Counted from the stretch's first letter, positions 1 through 9,310 are shown. The stretch: DNA of 64,000 nucleotides from an uncultured Cellvibrio sp. (GCA_937958105.1 CALFXJ010000055.1:66788-130787), one strand, 5' to 3'. A program made the numbers and translations. The notes: generated from the sequence alone by a model not told the origin.

Positions 1-995
1 CGATCTATCTCGTCAGCGGCGATGAGCCGCTGCTGATTCAGGAAGCTTGCGATGCCATCCGCCAGGCTGCCCGCCAGGCCGGTTTCAGTGAGCGCGAACT
101 GTATCACGCGGATAACAATTTTGAGTGGGGACAACTGCTCGCAGCAGCCAACAGTCTGTCGCTGTTTGCCGAGAAGAAAATCATTGAACTGCGCATGCCC
201 AGCGGCAGGCCGGGCGATAAAGGCGGCAAGGCCCTGATCGAGTATGCTCAGTCTCCCGCCGGCGATAATCTCCTGCTCATCGTGACCGATAAACTTGATG
301 GCGCCACGCAAAAGAGTAAGTGGTTCAAGGCTATCGACGACGCAGGTATTCATATTCAGGTCTGGCCAGTCACACCTGCCCAGCTGCCCCGCTGGATCGG
401 TGCCCGCCTGCAGCAGGCCGGGTTGCGCGCGGACAGTGGTGCGATTGATCTGCTGGCGTCACGCATCGAAGGCAATCTGCTCGCCGCCGCTCAGGAAATT
501 GAAAAATTAAAACTACTCGCCCACGACAATGTGGTGAGCTACGAACTGATGGCGTCAGTCGTTGCCGACAGTGCGCGCTATGATGTCTTCGGTCTCGCAG
601 ACAAGGCTCTGCACGGCGATGCACGTGCGGCTGTGAAGACACTGCATGGTTTAAAAACCGAAGGCACCGAGCCGATCAATATCCTCTGGGCGCTGACTCG
701 GGACATACGCAGCCTGGTTCAGATTTCTCTGGCCGTCAGCCAGGGAAAACATTTTGACTGGGCTGCCAAGCAGGCGGGTATCTGGGACAAACGCCAGCCA
801 CTTATCAAGGCGGCACTGCAGCGTTTGAAACCCGCGCAGCTTCAACAACTCCTGCGCAAGGCCAACGGCATCGATAAAGCCGTCAAAGGTATGCGTAATG
901 CCGAGCCTTGGGATGAACTGCTGGATCTGGTGCTGAACCTGGCGGGAGTGCAGAGCCTGCATCCCGCTAACGACCGATTGGCGTTGAAGATCTAG
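1..995 (+). CDS. holA: DNA polymerase III subunit delta (HolA), 5'-truncated by the window edge
   Basis: HolA is the delta subunit of the clamp loader, which opens the beta sliding clamp. The open frame runs from base 3, so the true start lies outside the window. The visible part is 330 codons against about 340 residues for the usual protein, so only a short N-terminal piece is missing. The opening residues IYLVSGDEPLLIQEA match the start of the family's AAA+-like domain, and the C-terminal helical collar domain is complete (around QAGIWDKRQPLIKAAL). An internal ATG at 195 is not the start, because conserved sequence continues upstream in the same frame. The identification rests on recalled family resemblance. 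It is followed in the same direction by an esterase gene 49 bp downstream. Confidence 0.9.
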   Translation, partial: IYLVSGDEPLLIQEACDAIRQAARQAGFSERELYHADNNFEWGQLLAAANSLSLFAEKKIIELRMPSGRPGDKGGKALIEYAQSPAGDNLLLIVTDKLDGATQKSKWFKAIDDAGIHIQVWPVTPAQLPRWIGARLQQAGLRADSGAIDLLASRIEGNLLAAAQEIEKLKLLAHDNVVSYELMASVVADSARYDVFGLADKALHGDARAAVKTLHGLKTEGTEPINILWALTRDIRSLVQISLAVSQGKHFDWAAKQAGIWDKRQPLIKAALQRLKPAQLQQLLRKANGIDKAVKGMRNAEPWDELLDLVLNLAGVQSLHPANDRLALKI

Positions 996-1044
996 AGTCC
1001 CTTACCAATCCTGATTACCCTGAAACCTGACAACTGGAGCTGAC

Positions 1045-1800
1045 ATGATAAAAATTATCGCCCCATCTAACCGGTTACATCACTTGGTGGCAGCCACACT
1101 GTTAACACTCATTGCTGCCGCTGGCTGCGCCGCTGATAAATCAGCACCAGCCTCCATCACCCCGGCTCCCCGCACGGTTGAATATTCCTGGATGTCGGTC
1201 GCACGCTGGCATGAATTGTTCGCGGAAGATGTGGAGGTTGCACGCCGGGGCAATGTGGATCTGCTGTTCGTGGGTGACTCCATCACCGAAGGCTGGCCTG
1301 CATCCCTGTGGGACAAGTACTTCGCTCCCTACAAAGCCGCTAACTTCGGCATCGGCGGAGACCAGACCGGTAATGTCCTCTGGCGGCTGGAGAACGGTGA
1401 GATTGACAAGCTGCAGCCCAAAGCGGTGGTACTGATGATCGGCGTGAATAATTTCGGCCTCAATGATGAAACACCGGACGAGGTATTTCTCGGCGTGAAA
1501 GCTGTGACTGAAAAGCTGCGCGATACCTTTCCGGAGGCCAAAATTCTGCTGAACGGCATTTTTCCTTACCAGGAAACGGCCCAAAGCCCGATGCGGGCCC
1601 GCATCAGCAAGGCTAATCAGTTGATCAAAACCCTCCACGACGGCAAGCGGATCTTCTTCCATGACTATGGTCATCTGATGCTGCAGGAAGATGGTTCAAT
1701 CTCACCGGAGATCATGCCCGACTTCCTGCACCCGGCAGAACCCGGTTATCGGATCTGGGCCGATGCCATGATGCCCACACTGCGCGAATGGCTGGAGTAA
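1045..1800 (+). CDS. Secreted GDSL/SGNH-family esterase lipoprotein
   Basis: This 251-residue protein has a lipoprotein signal ending in the lipobox IAAAGC, with Cys28, so it is probably anchored in a membrane facing the periplasm or outside. SGNH blocks are visible: GDSI with Ser79 as nucleophile, a Gly-rich FGIGGDQ segment (block II), GVNN at 133-136 (block III), and DFLH with Asp226 and His229 (block V). The spacing resembles PAF-acetylhydrolase-like GDSL esterases. A GGAG Shine-Dalgarno sequence lies just before ATG 1045. The stop codon abuts the next esterase gene, so the two are probably co-transcribed. Together they suggest deacetylation of plant or bacterial polysaccharide. The substrate cannot be read from the sequence. 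Confidence 0.85.
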   Translation: MIKIIAPSNRLHHLVAATLLTLIAAAGCAADKSAPASITPAPRTVEYSWMSVARWHELFAEDVEVARRGNVDLLFVGDSITEGWPASLWDKYFAPYKAANFGIGGDQTGNVLWRLENGEIDKLQPKAVVLMIGVNNFGLNDETPDEVFLGVKAVTEKLRDTFPEAKILLNGIFPYQETAQSPMRARISKANQLIKTLHDGKRIFFHDYGHLMLQEDGSISPEIMPDFLHPAEPGYRIWADAMMPTLREWLE

Positions 1801-1809
1801 TTGATCAAC

Positions 1810-2925
1810 ATGAGCCAGAACATGCGAGCGTGCCCATTAAAAACCTGCGGATGGCTGCTGCTGTGGGCTGGTCTGTTCAGCTCCGGCTGCGCCCTACCGC
1901 CCGAGTCCGCTGATAACCCTATGAATAATGTTATTGTTTCCCGCGCTCCAATGACCGATCCGCAGATTCAGATCATCGGGCGAACCGAATCGCTCAATGA
2001 CGGAGCGGTGCGATTTGGTTATCCCGGCATAACAACCCGCTTCAACTTTCACGGTCAGACGCTCTGGCTGCGAGCTCGCAGCACCAGTCAGCAAAGCCAC
2101 TTGGAAGTTATCGTGGATGGCGATGAACCACAGGTCTTCCAGCTGTCCGATCAGAGCCAGCGCTTTGTGCTCATCGATCAGCCCTCCGCAGCACAGCATC
2201 AGGTAGCGATTATTCACCGCGGCGAAACCTGGCATGGCCTGGTGACACTGGAACATCTGGAGTTCGTGGGTGAACTGCTCGACCCGCCTCCTCTGCCTCA
2301 ACGGAAGATATTGGTGCTGGGAGATTCTGTCACCTGTGGCGAAGCCATTGAACGCACCGCCGACTGCCAAAAGACCTCCAGCTGGTGGAATCCCCGTCTG
2401 TCCTACGGCATGCTCATGGCCACCGCCCTGGACGCGCAAGTACATCTGGTCTGCTATGGCGGACGCGGGCTGGTGCGGAGCTGGAATGGGCGCACGGATG
2501 AGTTGAACCTCCCGGATTATGCCGAGCTGGCTATCGCGGATCAGACAGCGCCCGTGGTGTGGGATCATCAGCGATATACACCGGATCTGATCCTCAGCGC
2601 GATCGGCACCAACGACTTCAGCGCCGGCATCCCGGAACGGGAGCTGTACGTCAGCACCTATGTCGCCCTGCTGAAACGCCTGCTTGAACTGTATCCCCAG
2701 GCGCAGGTGGCCCTGACCGAGGGAGCTATCCTGAATGGAGAGAAGAAGGCAGCCTTGAGTGGGTACCTTCAGGAGACACAGCGTCAGCTAAGGGACACCA
2801 GGATTCATCTCGTACCGTCCGAGCATTATCCTGGGGATGATTGTGATGCCCACCCAACCAAAGCCCAACATGCCGCTATGGCTGATGACCTGATTCCGCA
2901 TTTGAAGCAGCTTATGGACTGGTAG
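1810..2925 (+). CDS. Carbohydrate esterase family 2-like acetylesterase lipoprotein
   Basis: A lipoprotein signal (lipobox FSSGC) is followed by an N-terminal beta-sandwich region and an SGNH hydrolase domain. This is the two-domain layout of CE2 acetyl-xylan/glucomannan esterases. The nucleophile lies in GDSVTCG (Ser173 counted from ATG 1810), with YGGRGL, GTNDFS and a late DAHPT segment carrying the catalytic His. CE2 enzymes remove O-acetyl groups from hemicellulose and are known from Cellvibrio. The frame is also open from TTG 1801, but the GGAG at 1794-1797 is too close to it. ATG 1810 is therefore preferred, giving 371 residues. The gene follows the preceding GDSL esterase with no real gap. 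Confidence 0.8.
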   Translation: MSQNMRACPLKTCGWLLLWAGLFSSGCALPPESADNPMNNVIVSRAPMTDPQIQIIGRTESLNDGAVRFGYPGITTRFNFHGQTLWLRARSTSQQSHLEVIVDGDEPQVFQLSDQSQRFVLIDQPSAAQHQVAIIHRGETWHGLVTLEHLEFVGELLDPPPLPQRKILVLGDSVTCGEAIERTADCQKTSSWWNPRLSYGMLMATALDAQVHLVCYGGRGLVRSWNGRTDELNLPDYAELAIADQTAPVVWDHQRYTPDLILSAIGTNDFSAGIPERELYVSTYVALLKRLLELYPQAQVALTEGAILNGEKKAALSGYLQETQRQLRDTRIHLVPSEHYPGDDCDAHPTKAQHAAMADDLIPHLKQLMDW

Positions 2926-3368
2926 TAACTACTCTTGGCGCGTCTCGCTGCGCGACGCCCCATCATTTCCCTCGTTTAATAACCCATCTTCATAAAATCT
3001 GGCGCCATCCTAAAGGATGGTTAGCAAAAACTACTGGCACACAAAATATCTTCGGACCTTATAGTCCCTATGAATATTTATGTGCTATGTTTAATTGTAC
3101 GCATGGATTATGGCGCCAGCCGGAGTTCATGTCCTGTATCACTCGCCGATCACGCCCATTCATCTCAAAGAATGGCGTGGGGGCGGGCGCACCAACCGAT
3201 CGGCTCCCGACCGGGACGGTGCAACAAGCCTGTTGTAGAAACCAGTCAATCAACCCCCACGATTGAACTGAATAATAAGTATGCAGCGCGATTCCTGGGG
3301 TAGTTGAAACATGGCTACAACGTTCAAAAATAAAAGCAGTTTCACGATAAATATAAAAGGAACTCCAC
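2926..3368. other. 443-bp intergenic region with two hairpins
   Basis: No convincing gene was found here. The perfect hairpin CCATCC-TAAA-GGATGG at 3005-3020 lacks a T-tract. A second imperfect hairpin (CACGCCCATTC against GAATGGCGTG) lies near 3150-3177. The AT-rich last 70 bases before 3369 should hold the promoter of the downstream lipoprotein gene, but no clean -35/-10 pair could be assigned. Short frames on both strands show no family resemblance. Confidence 0.5.
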
Positions 3369-4532
3369 ATGATCAAGCAAATATCCTTTGCTGTACTCAT
3401 CACCACCTTGTTAGTAGGTTGCGGCGGAAGCAGCGGCAGTAAGAGCAGTTCCTCCAGCGCGCCCGCAGCAGCATCCAGCAGCGCCGCATCCAGTGACGCC
3501 CCGGCATCCAGTGCGTCTTCATCCAGCGACGGCCCGGTACCTTCCGCCGATCTCAGTTTCGGTTTTGAAGAAGGGATTGATGGCTGGTACGTGAATGGTT
3601 CCGCGTCCGATGTAACTGTTACCTCGGAGATGGAGTTGTCTCACGACATGCTCAATTCAGCACTGGCAATAACGCCGCTTGACTGGTCAGCCAATGAAAC
3701 CAGTAACTGGGTATACCAGGCACGCCTTGATTTTTCCGCTCCGGAAAATCTGGCGAATTCCCGCCTAAAAGTTGTATTGAGTATTCCGGAAGCCTATCTC
3801 ACCGACGGATCGCTGGAATTACAAGTGATCGTCCATGCTGCTGACTCAGATTATGGTGCCATCTTTGCCGTCTCCTCACTGGAGGCCGATGACAATGGTG
3901 ATTACATCATTGAGCGTGATACCAACGTGGCCGCAGCCACCGGCCTTGGACTCCAGCTGGCAAAAGCGCCCAGTGATACCGAAATCAAAGAGCCGGTCCT
4001 TGTTAAAAGCATTCTCATTGACCGCCCCGAAGGTGCCGGCTCATCCAGTGCTAACAGCTCCACCTCCAGCGCCTCCAATCAGTTGATCATCCCGGTAGAT
4101 TCTCTCGATGGCTGGAACAGTGATGAAAGCCCTGCGTCTATCAGTGTTGGTGAGGGTATTGTGGTTACCCCGAACTGGGGAGCAGCCGAGCAGACCGCGC
4201 TGTACGTCATGAGCGCGCCGATTGATTTAACCAACGCAACCATCACTTACGTTATTCATGTTCCGGAAGCTTACGTCAACGATGGCAATATGGTGGTTCA
4301 GCTGTTCGCGCAACAAAACAGCGGCACATATGACGGCACCTTTTCCGATGCGGGAAGCTGGAATCCGAGCAGTACTCTTACAGCGGGTGATAACACATTG
4401 GCCCATGGACCTTTTAGCGAACCGCCAGCAGATATCCAGCGCGTCGGCATTAAACTGCAACGACAGGAAAAAGCGGATGAAGTCACCGGCGATGTGATCA
4501 TTCGCAGTATTACCATTAATTTCCCTGAGTGA
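3369..4532 (+). CDS. Secreted lipoprotein with serine-rich linkers and two related beta-sandwich-like modules
   Basis: This 387-residue protein begins with a lipoprotein signal (lipobox LLVGC) and a poly-Ser/Ala linker of about 35 residues. Module 1 (about residues 58-220) is followed by a second short Ser-rich linker (about 224-238) and module 2 (about 240-387). The modules share the patterns IPEAYLTDGSLELQV and VPEAYVNDGNMVVQLF and both end in a predicted strand with IRSITI- or VKSILI-like sequence, so they look like an internal duplication. Poly-Ser linkers are characteristic of Cellvibrio and Saccharophagus carbohydrate-active proteins, which suggests non-catalytic carbohydrate binding. 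No catalytic motif is visible. AGGAACT precedes ATG 3369, and a strong terminator follows. Confidence 0.75.
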   Translation: MIKQISFAVLITTLLVGCGGSSGSKSSSSSAPAAASSSAASSDAPASSASSSSDGPVPSADLSFGFEEGIDGWYVNGSASDVTVTSEMELSHDMLNSALAITPLDWSANETSNWVYQARLDFSAPENLANSRLKVVLSIPEAYLTDGSLELQVIVHAADSDYGAIFAVSSLEADDNGDYIIERDTNVAAATGLGLQLAKAPSDTEIKEPVLVKSILIDRPEGAGSSSANSSTSSASNQLIIPVDSLDGWNSDESPASISVGEGIVVTPNWGAAEQTALYVMSAPIDLTNATITYVIHVPEAYVNDGNMVVQLFAQQNSGTYDGTFSDAGSWNPSSTLTAGDNTLAHGPFSEPPADIQRVGIKLQRQEKADEVTGDVIIRSITINFPE

Positions 4533-4551
4533 TTAACACTTCGGCGCAATT

Positions 4552-4581
4552 AAAAAGCCCGGCAATTGCCGGGCTTTTTTT
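4552..4581. terminator. Bidirectional rho-independent terminator
   Basis: The perfect stem GCCCGGC (4557-4563), loop AATT and GCCGGGC (4568-4574) is flanked by five A on the left and seven T on the right. It lies between convergent genes and can terminate both. Confidence 0.9.
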
Positions 4582-4624
4582 ATTCTGTTTCTTTCTGCCG
4601 CCACCGCCTTGCGCGGCGATCCGG

Positions 4625-7171
4625 TTAATTACGCGGCGCGGGAGGTTGCTGCTCCGGTCCCAGCGGCTTCATCAACAGGATCAGTTTCGGCAGCAGCGTC
4701 AGCGACCCCAGCACAGCGGCAAACATGGCGAAGGCTGTCAGCAGACCGAAATAGATTGAAGGAATAAATTCTGACAAGGCAAGGATCGAGAATCCCACAA
4801 TGATCGTGGCCGAGGTGTAATACATGGCGCGACCGATTGATGCGTGGGAATTATGCATAGATTGAACATAACTGCCGGTTTCCGCGAATTCCTGGCGGAA
4901 ACGATAGAAATACTGAATTGCCTGATCCACACCTACCCCCACGGTAATCGCCGCGATAGTGATGGTCATCATATCCAGCGGAATGCCGGTAAGCCCCATC
5001 CCGCCCAATACGATGCTCGCCGCCAGCATGTTCGGCAGAATCGAGATGAGCGCAATCTTGAAGGAACGGAACAACACCAGAATCATGAACATGATGGCGA
5101 CGAAGACTACACCGATGGTGGCAATCTGCGAGTGGAACAGACTCTGGAGCATATTGTTGTACAGCACCAGCATACCGGTGAAATTCACCTGTTCAGGCTT
5201 CAGTCCGACTTCTTCAATAGCATAGGTACGAATTTTTTCCACCAGTTCAGCACGGCGTAAATCCGGTGTGGTTTCTTTAACCCGTAAGGTGATGCGGGCC
5301 TGCTGATGCTCATCGGATAAATAAGGCTTGATTAAAAAGTCAGTGATATCATCCGACAGCATTCTACGCAGAACATTGAGCTCAAAATTGTTAAGTCGAC
5401 CGCCGTTGATATCCTCGGCCAGCTGATAGGTAATTGCGAGCGATTGCACCTTGCCAACTTCAGGCAGAGATTCCAGATAATGGTGCAGCTTTTTAATTTC
5501 ATCCAGGCCGTTCAAGGTAAACCAGTAGCTTTCCGGCGCTTTCTCACTGCCTTCATCGGCAAAGGGATCTTCTTCATCAGCGAAGGGATCACCCTCGAAT
5601 TCTTCATCCGGGTCGGCAAACGGATCATCTTCCATAGATTGCGTGCTGGCGAGCCATGCAGGGTCGGCATCCAGGATAATATCGAGCGTTACGGTGCCAC
5701 CCAGATTCTGGTCGATGACCTTCATGCCCTGGTGAATTTCACTGTCTTCATGAAAGTAATCAATAAAACGGTTTTCTACCTGCAACTGTGTAATACCTAC
5801 CGCGCTGATAACTCCGGCCAACAAAGCGACCAGGAGCACTTTGCCGCCGTGCAGCTCCGCTATGCGTGAAAAACGCAGGGTAAGAGCCGCTGACTGATCG
5901 CCGCGGTCTTTAGGTTCACCTTTGGGTAAAACCATCAGCCCTGCGGGCAGTAATACAAAGGATAAAAAGAAAGCCACAACCAGGCCGATGGTCATCATCC
6001 AGCCGAAGTCAATCACCGGGCGAATGCCGCTCATTACCAGTGACATAAAAGCCACCATGGTCGTCAACGCCGAATAAAGGCATGGCACAACCATCATGCG
6101 CGAGGTTTTCAATACCAGCTGAGCTTGCGTCCAGTCCGAGTGCTGGGCATGCAGTTCGCGATAGCGGACTACGATATAAATCGTAAATGCCAGCGCGAGG
6201 ATCAACAGCAGAGCTACAAAATTGGACGAGATAACGGTAAGCCGCCAGTCGATCCAGCTGATCCAGCCCAGCATGAGCAAAACTGACATCAGGCAGGTTA
6301 CCAGAGGCAGGACAATGTAGCGCAGCTGGCGGAAAATAACGGCGAGAATCACTACGATAAACAACAGGATCGCCGTGCCGAACACCACCAGGTCATTCTT
6401 GATGTAGGTGATCATGTCCGAGGTGATCATGCTTACGCCGCCGAGAAACAGCTGTGCATCATCGCGGTATTTGTCCATGACCTGCCGGACTGTGTCCACG
6501 CGCCGGTGGTCTTTTACCGCCTGCTCGGTGCGATAAGCCAGAAATTCTGCACTGACGTTTTCCAGCTCGATTTTTTCTTCTTCAGTGAGACCTTCCGTAT
6601 CGCGTTTCCAGCGCAGCGCGTCACGATGACGCACCATTTCAATGTATTTGTTGTTTACGTCCAGGTTAAGCAGGAGTGCAGTGGTTTTGCCATCCGGCCC
6701 CAACAGCATATCGCGATAGATAGGACTGGTCAGGAATTCCTGTTTGGCCTGCTCGCGATCTACGCCTTCAGTTAACAGTGTTCGCGTCGATTCCTTCTGT
6801 TCAGCAAGGGAACGCATGGGGCTGTAGAGCAGGGGCACATCGATCATGGAGTAAACGCTGGCCACTCCTTCAATCTGCGCAAATTCTTCACTCAGCTGCT
6901 TCAGCAGATTGATCGATTTATCAGAGAACAAATCTTCTTTAGGTGTAAAGGTTACTACCAGAAAATCACCGCGCTGGTAGCGTTTGCTGATCTCGCGCAG
7001 GTAATCAAGGGAGGTATCGTGTTCCAGAGTCAGCGAGTCAGCGGAGGCATCCAGCTTGAAATTAGGCAGGCCGGCAGCGGCTGCCAATGCCAGAATAAAC
7101 AGAACAGCAAGGGTAAGGGAGGGACGTTTAACAACCAGAACTTGATACAGCGATGACAATCTTTGCAACAT
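4625..7171 (-). CDS. RND-superfamily (MMPL-type) exporter
   Basis: This 848-residue inner-membrane protein has the RND duplication: an N-terminal membrane helix, a large periplasmic loop and a block of helices, repeated twice. The family of predicted RND exporters (COG1033-like) is recognised from segments such as AITVGVGVDQAIQYFYR, which is typical of the second sterol-sensing-domain-like helix block. Substrates of these proteins are usually lipids or hydrophobic compounds; none can be assigned here. There is no adjacent membrane-fusion protein or outer-membrane channel, unlike tripartite pumps. An unusual acidic insert with three DPFAD-type repeats lies near residues 510-550 of the second periplasmic loop. 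The start ATG at 7171 precedes a clear signal-anchor helix. Confidence 0.85.
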   Translation of the reverse strand: MLQRLSSLYQVLVVKRPSLTLAVLFILALAAAAGLPNFKLDASADSLTLEHDTSLDYLREISKRYQRGDFLVVTFTPKEDLFSDKSINLLKQLSEEFAQIEGVASVYSMIDVPLLYSPMRSLAEQKESTRTLLTEGVDREQAKQEFLTSPIYRDMLLGPDGKTTALLLNLDVNNKYIEMVRHRDALRWKRDTEGLTEEEKIELENVSAEFLAYRTEQAVKDHRRVDTVRQVMDKYRDDAQLFLGGVSMITSDMITYIKNDLVVFGTAILLFIVVILAVIFRQLRYIVLPLVTCLMSVLLMLGWISWIDWRLTVISSNFVALLLILALAFTIYIVVRYRELHAQHSDWTQAQLVLKTSRMMVVPCLYSALTTMVAFMSLVMSGIRPVIDFGWMMTIGLVVAFFLSFVLLPAGLMVLPKGEPKDRGDQSAALTLRFSRIAELHGGKVLLVALLAGVISAVGITQLQVENRFIDYFHEDSEIHQGMKVIDQNLGGTVTLDIILDADPAWLASTQSMEDDPFADPDEEFEGDPFADEEDPFADEGSEKAPESYWFTLNGLDEIKKLHHYLESLPEVGKVQSLAITYQLAEDINGGRLNNFELNVLRRMLSDDITDFLIKPYLSDEHQQARITLRVKETTPDLRRAELVEKIRTYAIEEVGLKPEQVNFTGMLVLYNNMLQSLFHSQIATIGVVFVAIMFMILVLFRSFKIALISILPNMLAASIVLGGMGLTGIPLDMMTITIAAITVGVGVDQAIQYFYRFRQEFAETGSYVQSMHNSHASIGRAMYYTSATIIVGFSILALSEFIPSIYFGLLTAFAMFAAVLGSLTLLPKLILLMKPLGPEQQPPAPRN

Positions 7172-7417
7172 GTGGTGGCCTTATTGAGTTGAGCACACGG
7201 CCAATACTACGCAGGGCCGTGTAATACACCGACAGGACTCCGTCCCGAATGAACAATCACAGATACGTTTTGGATGCGGTTTGCGCACGCAATCCGAGCA
7301 GAAACTGATCCGCTCGACTAAACCTGGCCGGACCAGGGAGGCGCAAAACGCCGCTATTATGAAGGACTCACGCCCCCTTGCAAACAAAACTCCGTCTTCA
7401 GCCGGGGGAGGGCGACA

Positions 7418-7738
7418 TCACGAGGAGCGCTGGTGGCCCTCACTATGGCCCAGTGACTTGTCTGGACACAGTTGGTCCCGCACACGCTGCTTTAGTTCCT
7501 TCGCCTCGGGGAACCCCCCGTCCCGTTTGCGTTCCCACACCAGAACATCGTCGAGCCAGACCTCAAAAACTCCACCGGTACCCGGGTGCAGAGCCACTTC
7601 ATCCAGCTCTCCATCGAAGGTGCTCAGCAGCTCCTGGGCCAGCCAGGCAGCGCGCAGCATCCAGCGGCAGAGGTTGCAATAATGGATGACCACACGGTGA
7701 GTTGCAGTCGGTGGGGCTAAAAGATTGTCCGACGTCAT
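7418..7738 (-). CDS. SelT/SelW/SelH (Rdx) family thioredoxin-like protein, Cys form
   Basis: This 106-residue protein has the Rdx family layout: a first strand VVIHYCNLC with a CxxC redox pair at residues 21-24, then a helix WMLRAAWLAQELL, then the glycine-containing motif GTGGVFEVWLDD. In selenoprotein W homologues the second Cys of this pair is often selenocysteine; here both are Cys. The family is thought to act in thiol redox reactions, but its substrates are unknown. The gene is transcribed leftward, 246 bp upstream of the RND exporter and divergently from the FHA gene. The ATG start at 7738 is plausible. Confidence 0.85.
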   Translation of the reverse strand: MTSDNLLAPPTATHRVVIHYCNLCRWMLRAAWLAQELLSTFDGELDEVALHPGTGGVFEVWLDDVLVWERKRDGGFPEAKELKQRVRDQLCPDKSLGHSEGHQRSS

Positions 7739-7754
7739 GGTCTGGCTCCGAGTC

Positions 7755-7785
7755 TATTGCTTTAGCAAAAAGTATCGCTTATATA
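7755..7785 (+). promoter_or_regulatory. Candidate sigma70 promoter for the FHA gene
   Basis: A perfect -10 hexamer TATAAT lies at 7780-7785. The best -35 is TTGCTT at 7755-7760, with a long 19-bp spacer. It lies 47 bp before the FHA gene start. Confidence 0.5.
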
Positions 7786-7831
7786 ATGCCCCAACTTCCA
7801 TCCCTCCCAGGGTTATTGTACGGACTGCAAG

Positions 7832-8671
7832 ATGCTGAAAATTCATTTCAAGGACAATCGCCACCCCCCGTTGTGGGTGGTCGAGAAGCTTTATAGCATC
7901 GGCAGTGCTGCGGACAATAACCTGGTATTGAACGATGAAGGCGTGGATGCGCTGCATGCGCGCCTCATCAGCAGCGAGAACAAGGTTTTTCTTAAAGACA
8001 ACAACAGCCAGAGCGGTTGTTTCGTCAATGGTCAGCGAGTCACCCAGAAGGAAATCTTTCCCGGTGATGTTATCCGGCTGGGGCCGGTAGAAATTGAAGT
8101 CCTCGATCCCCATCGCGCCGGTCCGCAACCTGTCAGCCGCAGCGAAACGCCGCCGTGGCGCCTGGTGTCCGACAGCAGCTGGCTGGCCGGTAAAAGTTTT
8201 GAGGTTCCCCGGGATAAGCCTGTCATTATCGGCCGGGGAACCCAGTGCGACATCGTTATCCCCGGTACCCACCTCTCGCGCCGCCACGCTGAACTCACCG
8301 CTGAAGGCAGCAGCCTCCGTGTAAAAGACCTGAGCTCCGCCAATGGTACTTTTATCAATGAGCGGCGCGTCGAAGAGGCGGTAGCCTATAGCGGAGATCG
8401 CTTGCGGATTGATGTTTACAGCTTTCGGCTGGTGGGACCGGAGAGCCTGGATCGCAAGACCCGCATCCGTCCCTCGATTGAAGCCCTGACCAAGCCGGTG
8501 GAGAAGCGGCAGGCCAGCCAGGAGCCAAAACGCTGGAAAACCCGTCCGACCTCACCCGGTAACCGCGTCGAACCCACCTACGTCGAGCGGCGCCGCGGAG
8601 GACTGTGGTGGCTGGTGGCGCTGGTGGTGGCTGTCGCCGTTGCATCGCTGGCCGCGTTTTACCTGCTGTAA
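7832..8671 (+). CDS. Membrane-anchored protein with two FHA domains
   Basis: This 279-residue protein carries two forkhead-associated domains. The first (about residues 1-92) is divergent. The second (about 115-205) is canonical, with GRGTQCDIVI, SRRHAEL and SSANGTFIN, which form the phosphothreonine-binding loops. A charged linker leads to a single C-terminal transmembrane helix (about 257-279), so the FHA domains should lie in the cytoplasm. FHA proteins recruit partners phosphorylated on threonine, but no kinase or type VI secretion gene is nearby. The partner is therefore unknown. The Shine-Dalgarno sequence before ATG 7832 is weak. Confidence 0.85.
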   Translation: MLKIHFKDNRHPPLWVVEKLYSIGSAADNNLVLNDEGVDALHARLISSENKVFLKDNNSQSGCFVNGQRVTQKEIFPGDVIRLGPVEIEVLDPHRAGPQPVSRSETPPWRLVSDSSWLAGKSFEVPRDKPVIIGRGTQCDIVIPGTHLSRRHAELTAEGSSLRVKDLSSANGTFINERRVEEAVAYSGDRLRIDVYSFRLVGPESLDRKTRIRPSIEALTKPVEKRQASQEPKRWKTRPTSPGNRVEPTYVERRRGGLWWLVALVVAVAVASLAAFYLL

Positions 8672-8709
8672 TCCGCGTTTTCACGCTTCGACACGTAGGC
8701 TGCCGCACA

Positions 8710-8737
8710 TTGAGCCACTTGGGGATTGTGGTAGAAT
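8710..8737 (+). promoter_or_regulatory. Candidate sigma70 promoter for ppa
   Basis: TTGAGC (8710-8715) and TAGAAT (8732-8737) are separated by 16 bp and lie about 40 bp upstream of the ppa start. Confidence 0.6.
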
Positions 8738-8779
8738 CCGGCCCCTAAATTTCCCATCCTCAACCAGGTGAGCACATAT

Positions 8780-9310
8780 ATGAGCCTCGATTTAGTTCCC
8801 TCCGGTAAAAGCCTGCCCGATGACATTTATGTTGTTATCGAAATTCCGATGAACAGTGGAATCAAGTACGAGATTGACAAGGACAGCAACACCCTCTTTG
8901 TCGACCGCCTTGTCAGCACCGCCATGTATTATCCCTGCAATTACGGCTATATCCCTCATACCCTGTGTGATGACGGCGACGCCGCGGACGTCCTGGTGCT
9001 TTTCCCGCAACCGGTTCAGGCTGGTTCCGTGATTCGCTGTCGTCCCATCGGCGTGCTGAAGATGACCGACGAAGCCGGTGGCGATGCAAAAATCCTCGCC
9101 GTACCCCACGATAAGCTCACTACCCTGTACAGCAAAGTCCAATCTACCGACGACCTGCCGCCAGTTGTGCTGTCGCAGATCGAGCACTTCTTTGAACACT
9201 ACAAAGATCTGGAAAAAGGTAAGTGGGTAAAAGTAGAAGGCTGGGCTGGCGTTGATGCCGCTCGTCAGGAAATCCTGGATGCAGCTGAGCGTTACAAAGC
9301 CGCACAGTAA
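8780..9310 (+). CDS. ppa: Inorganic pyrophosphatase, family I
   Basis: This cytoplasmic enzyme hydrolyses pyrophosphate to phosphate and so pulls biosynthetic reactions forward. The 176-residue product matches the usual bacterial length of about 175. It shows the N-terminal PDDIYVVIEIPMNS segment, the metal-binding motif DGDAADVLVL and the KWVKVEGWAG segment near the C-terminus. The family signature normally has Pro in DxDPxD; here it is Ala, and the metal-binding aspartates are kept. The frame opens at GTG 8768, but AGGTG at 8766-8770 is well placed as a Shine-Dalgarno sequence for ATG 8780. The gene appears to be a single transcription unit. Confidence 0.95.
   Translation: MSLDLVPSGKSLPDDIYVVIEIPMNSGIKYEIDKDSNTLFVDRLVSTAMYYPCNYGYIPHTLCDDGDAADVLVLFPQPVQAGSVIRCRPIGVLKMTDEAGGDAKILAVPHDKLTTLYSKVQSTDDLPPVVLSQIEHFFEHYKDLEKGKWVKVEGWAGVDAARQEILDAAERYKAAQ

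Noticed and set aside
7181..7387. Minus-strand frame between the RND and SelW-like genes
   Set aside because: Atypical composition, no start signal and no resemblance to known proteins.
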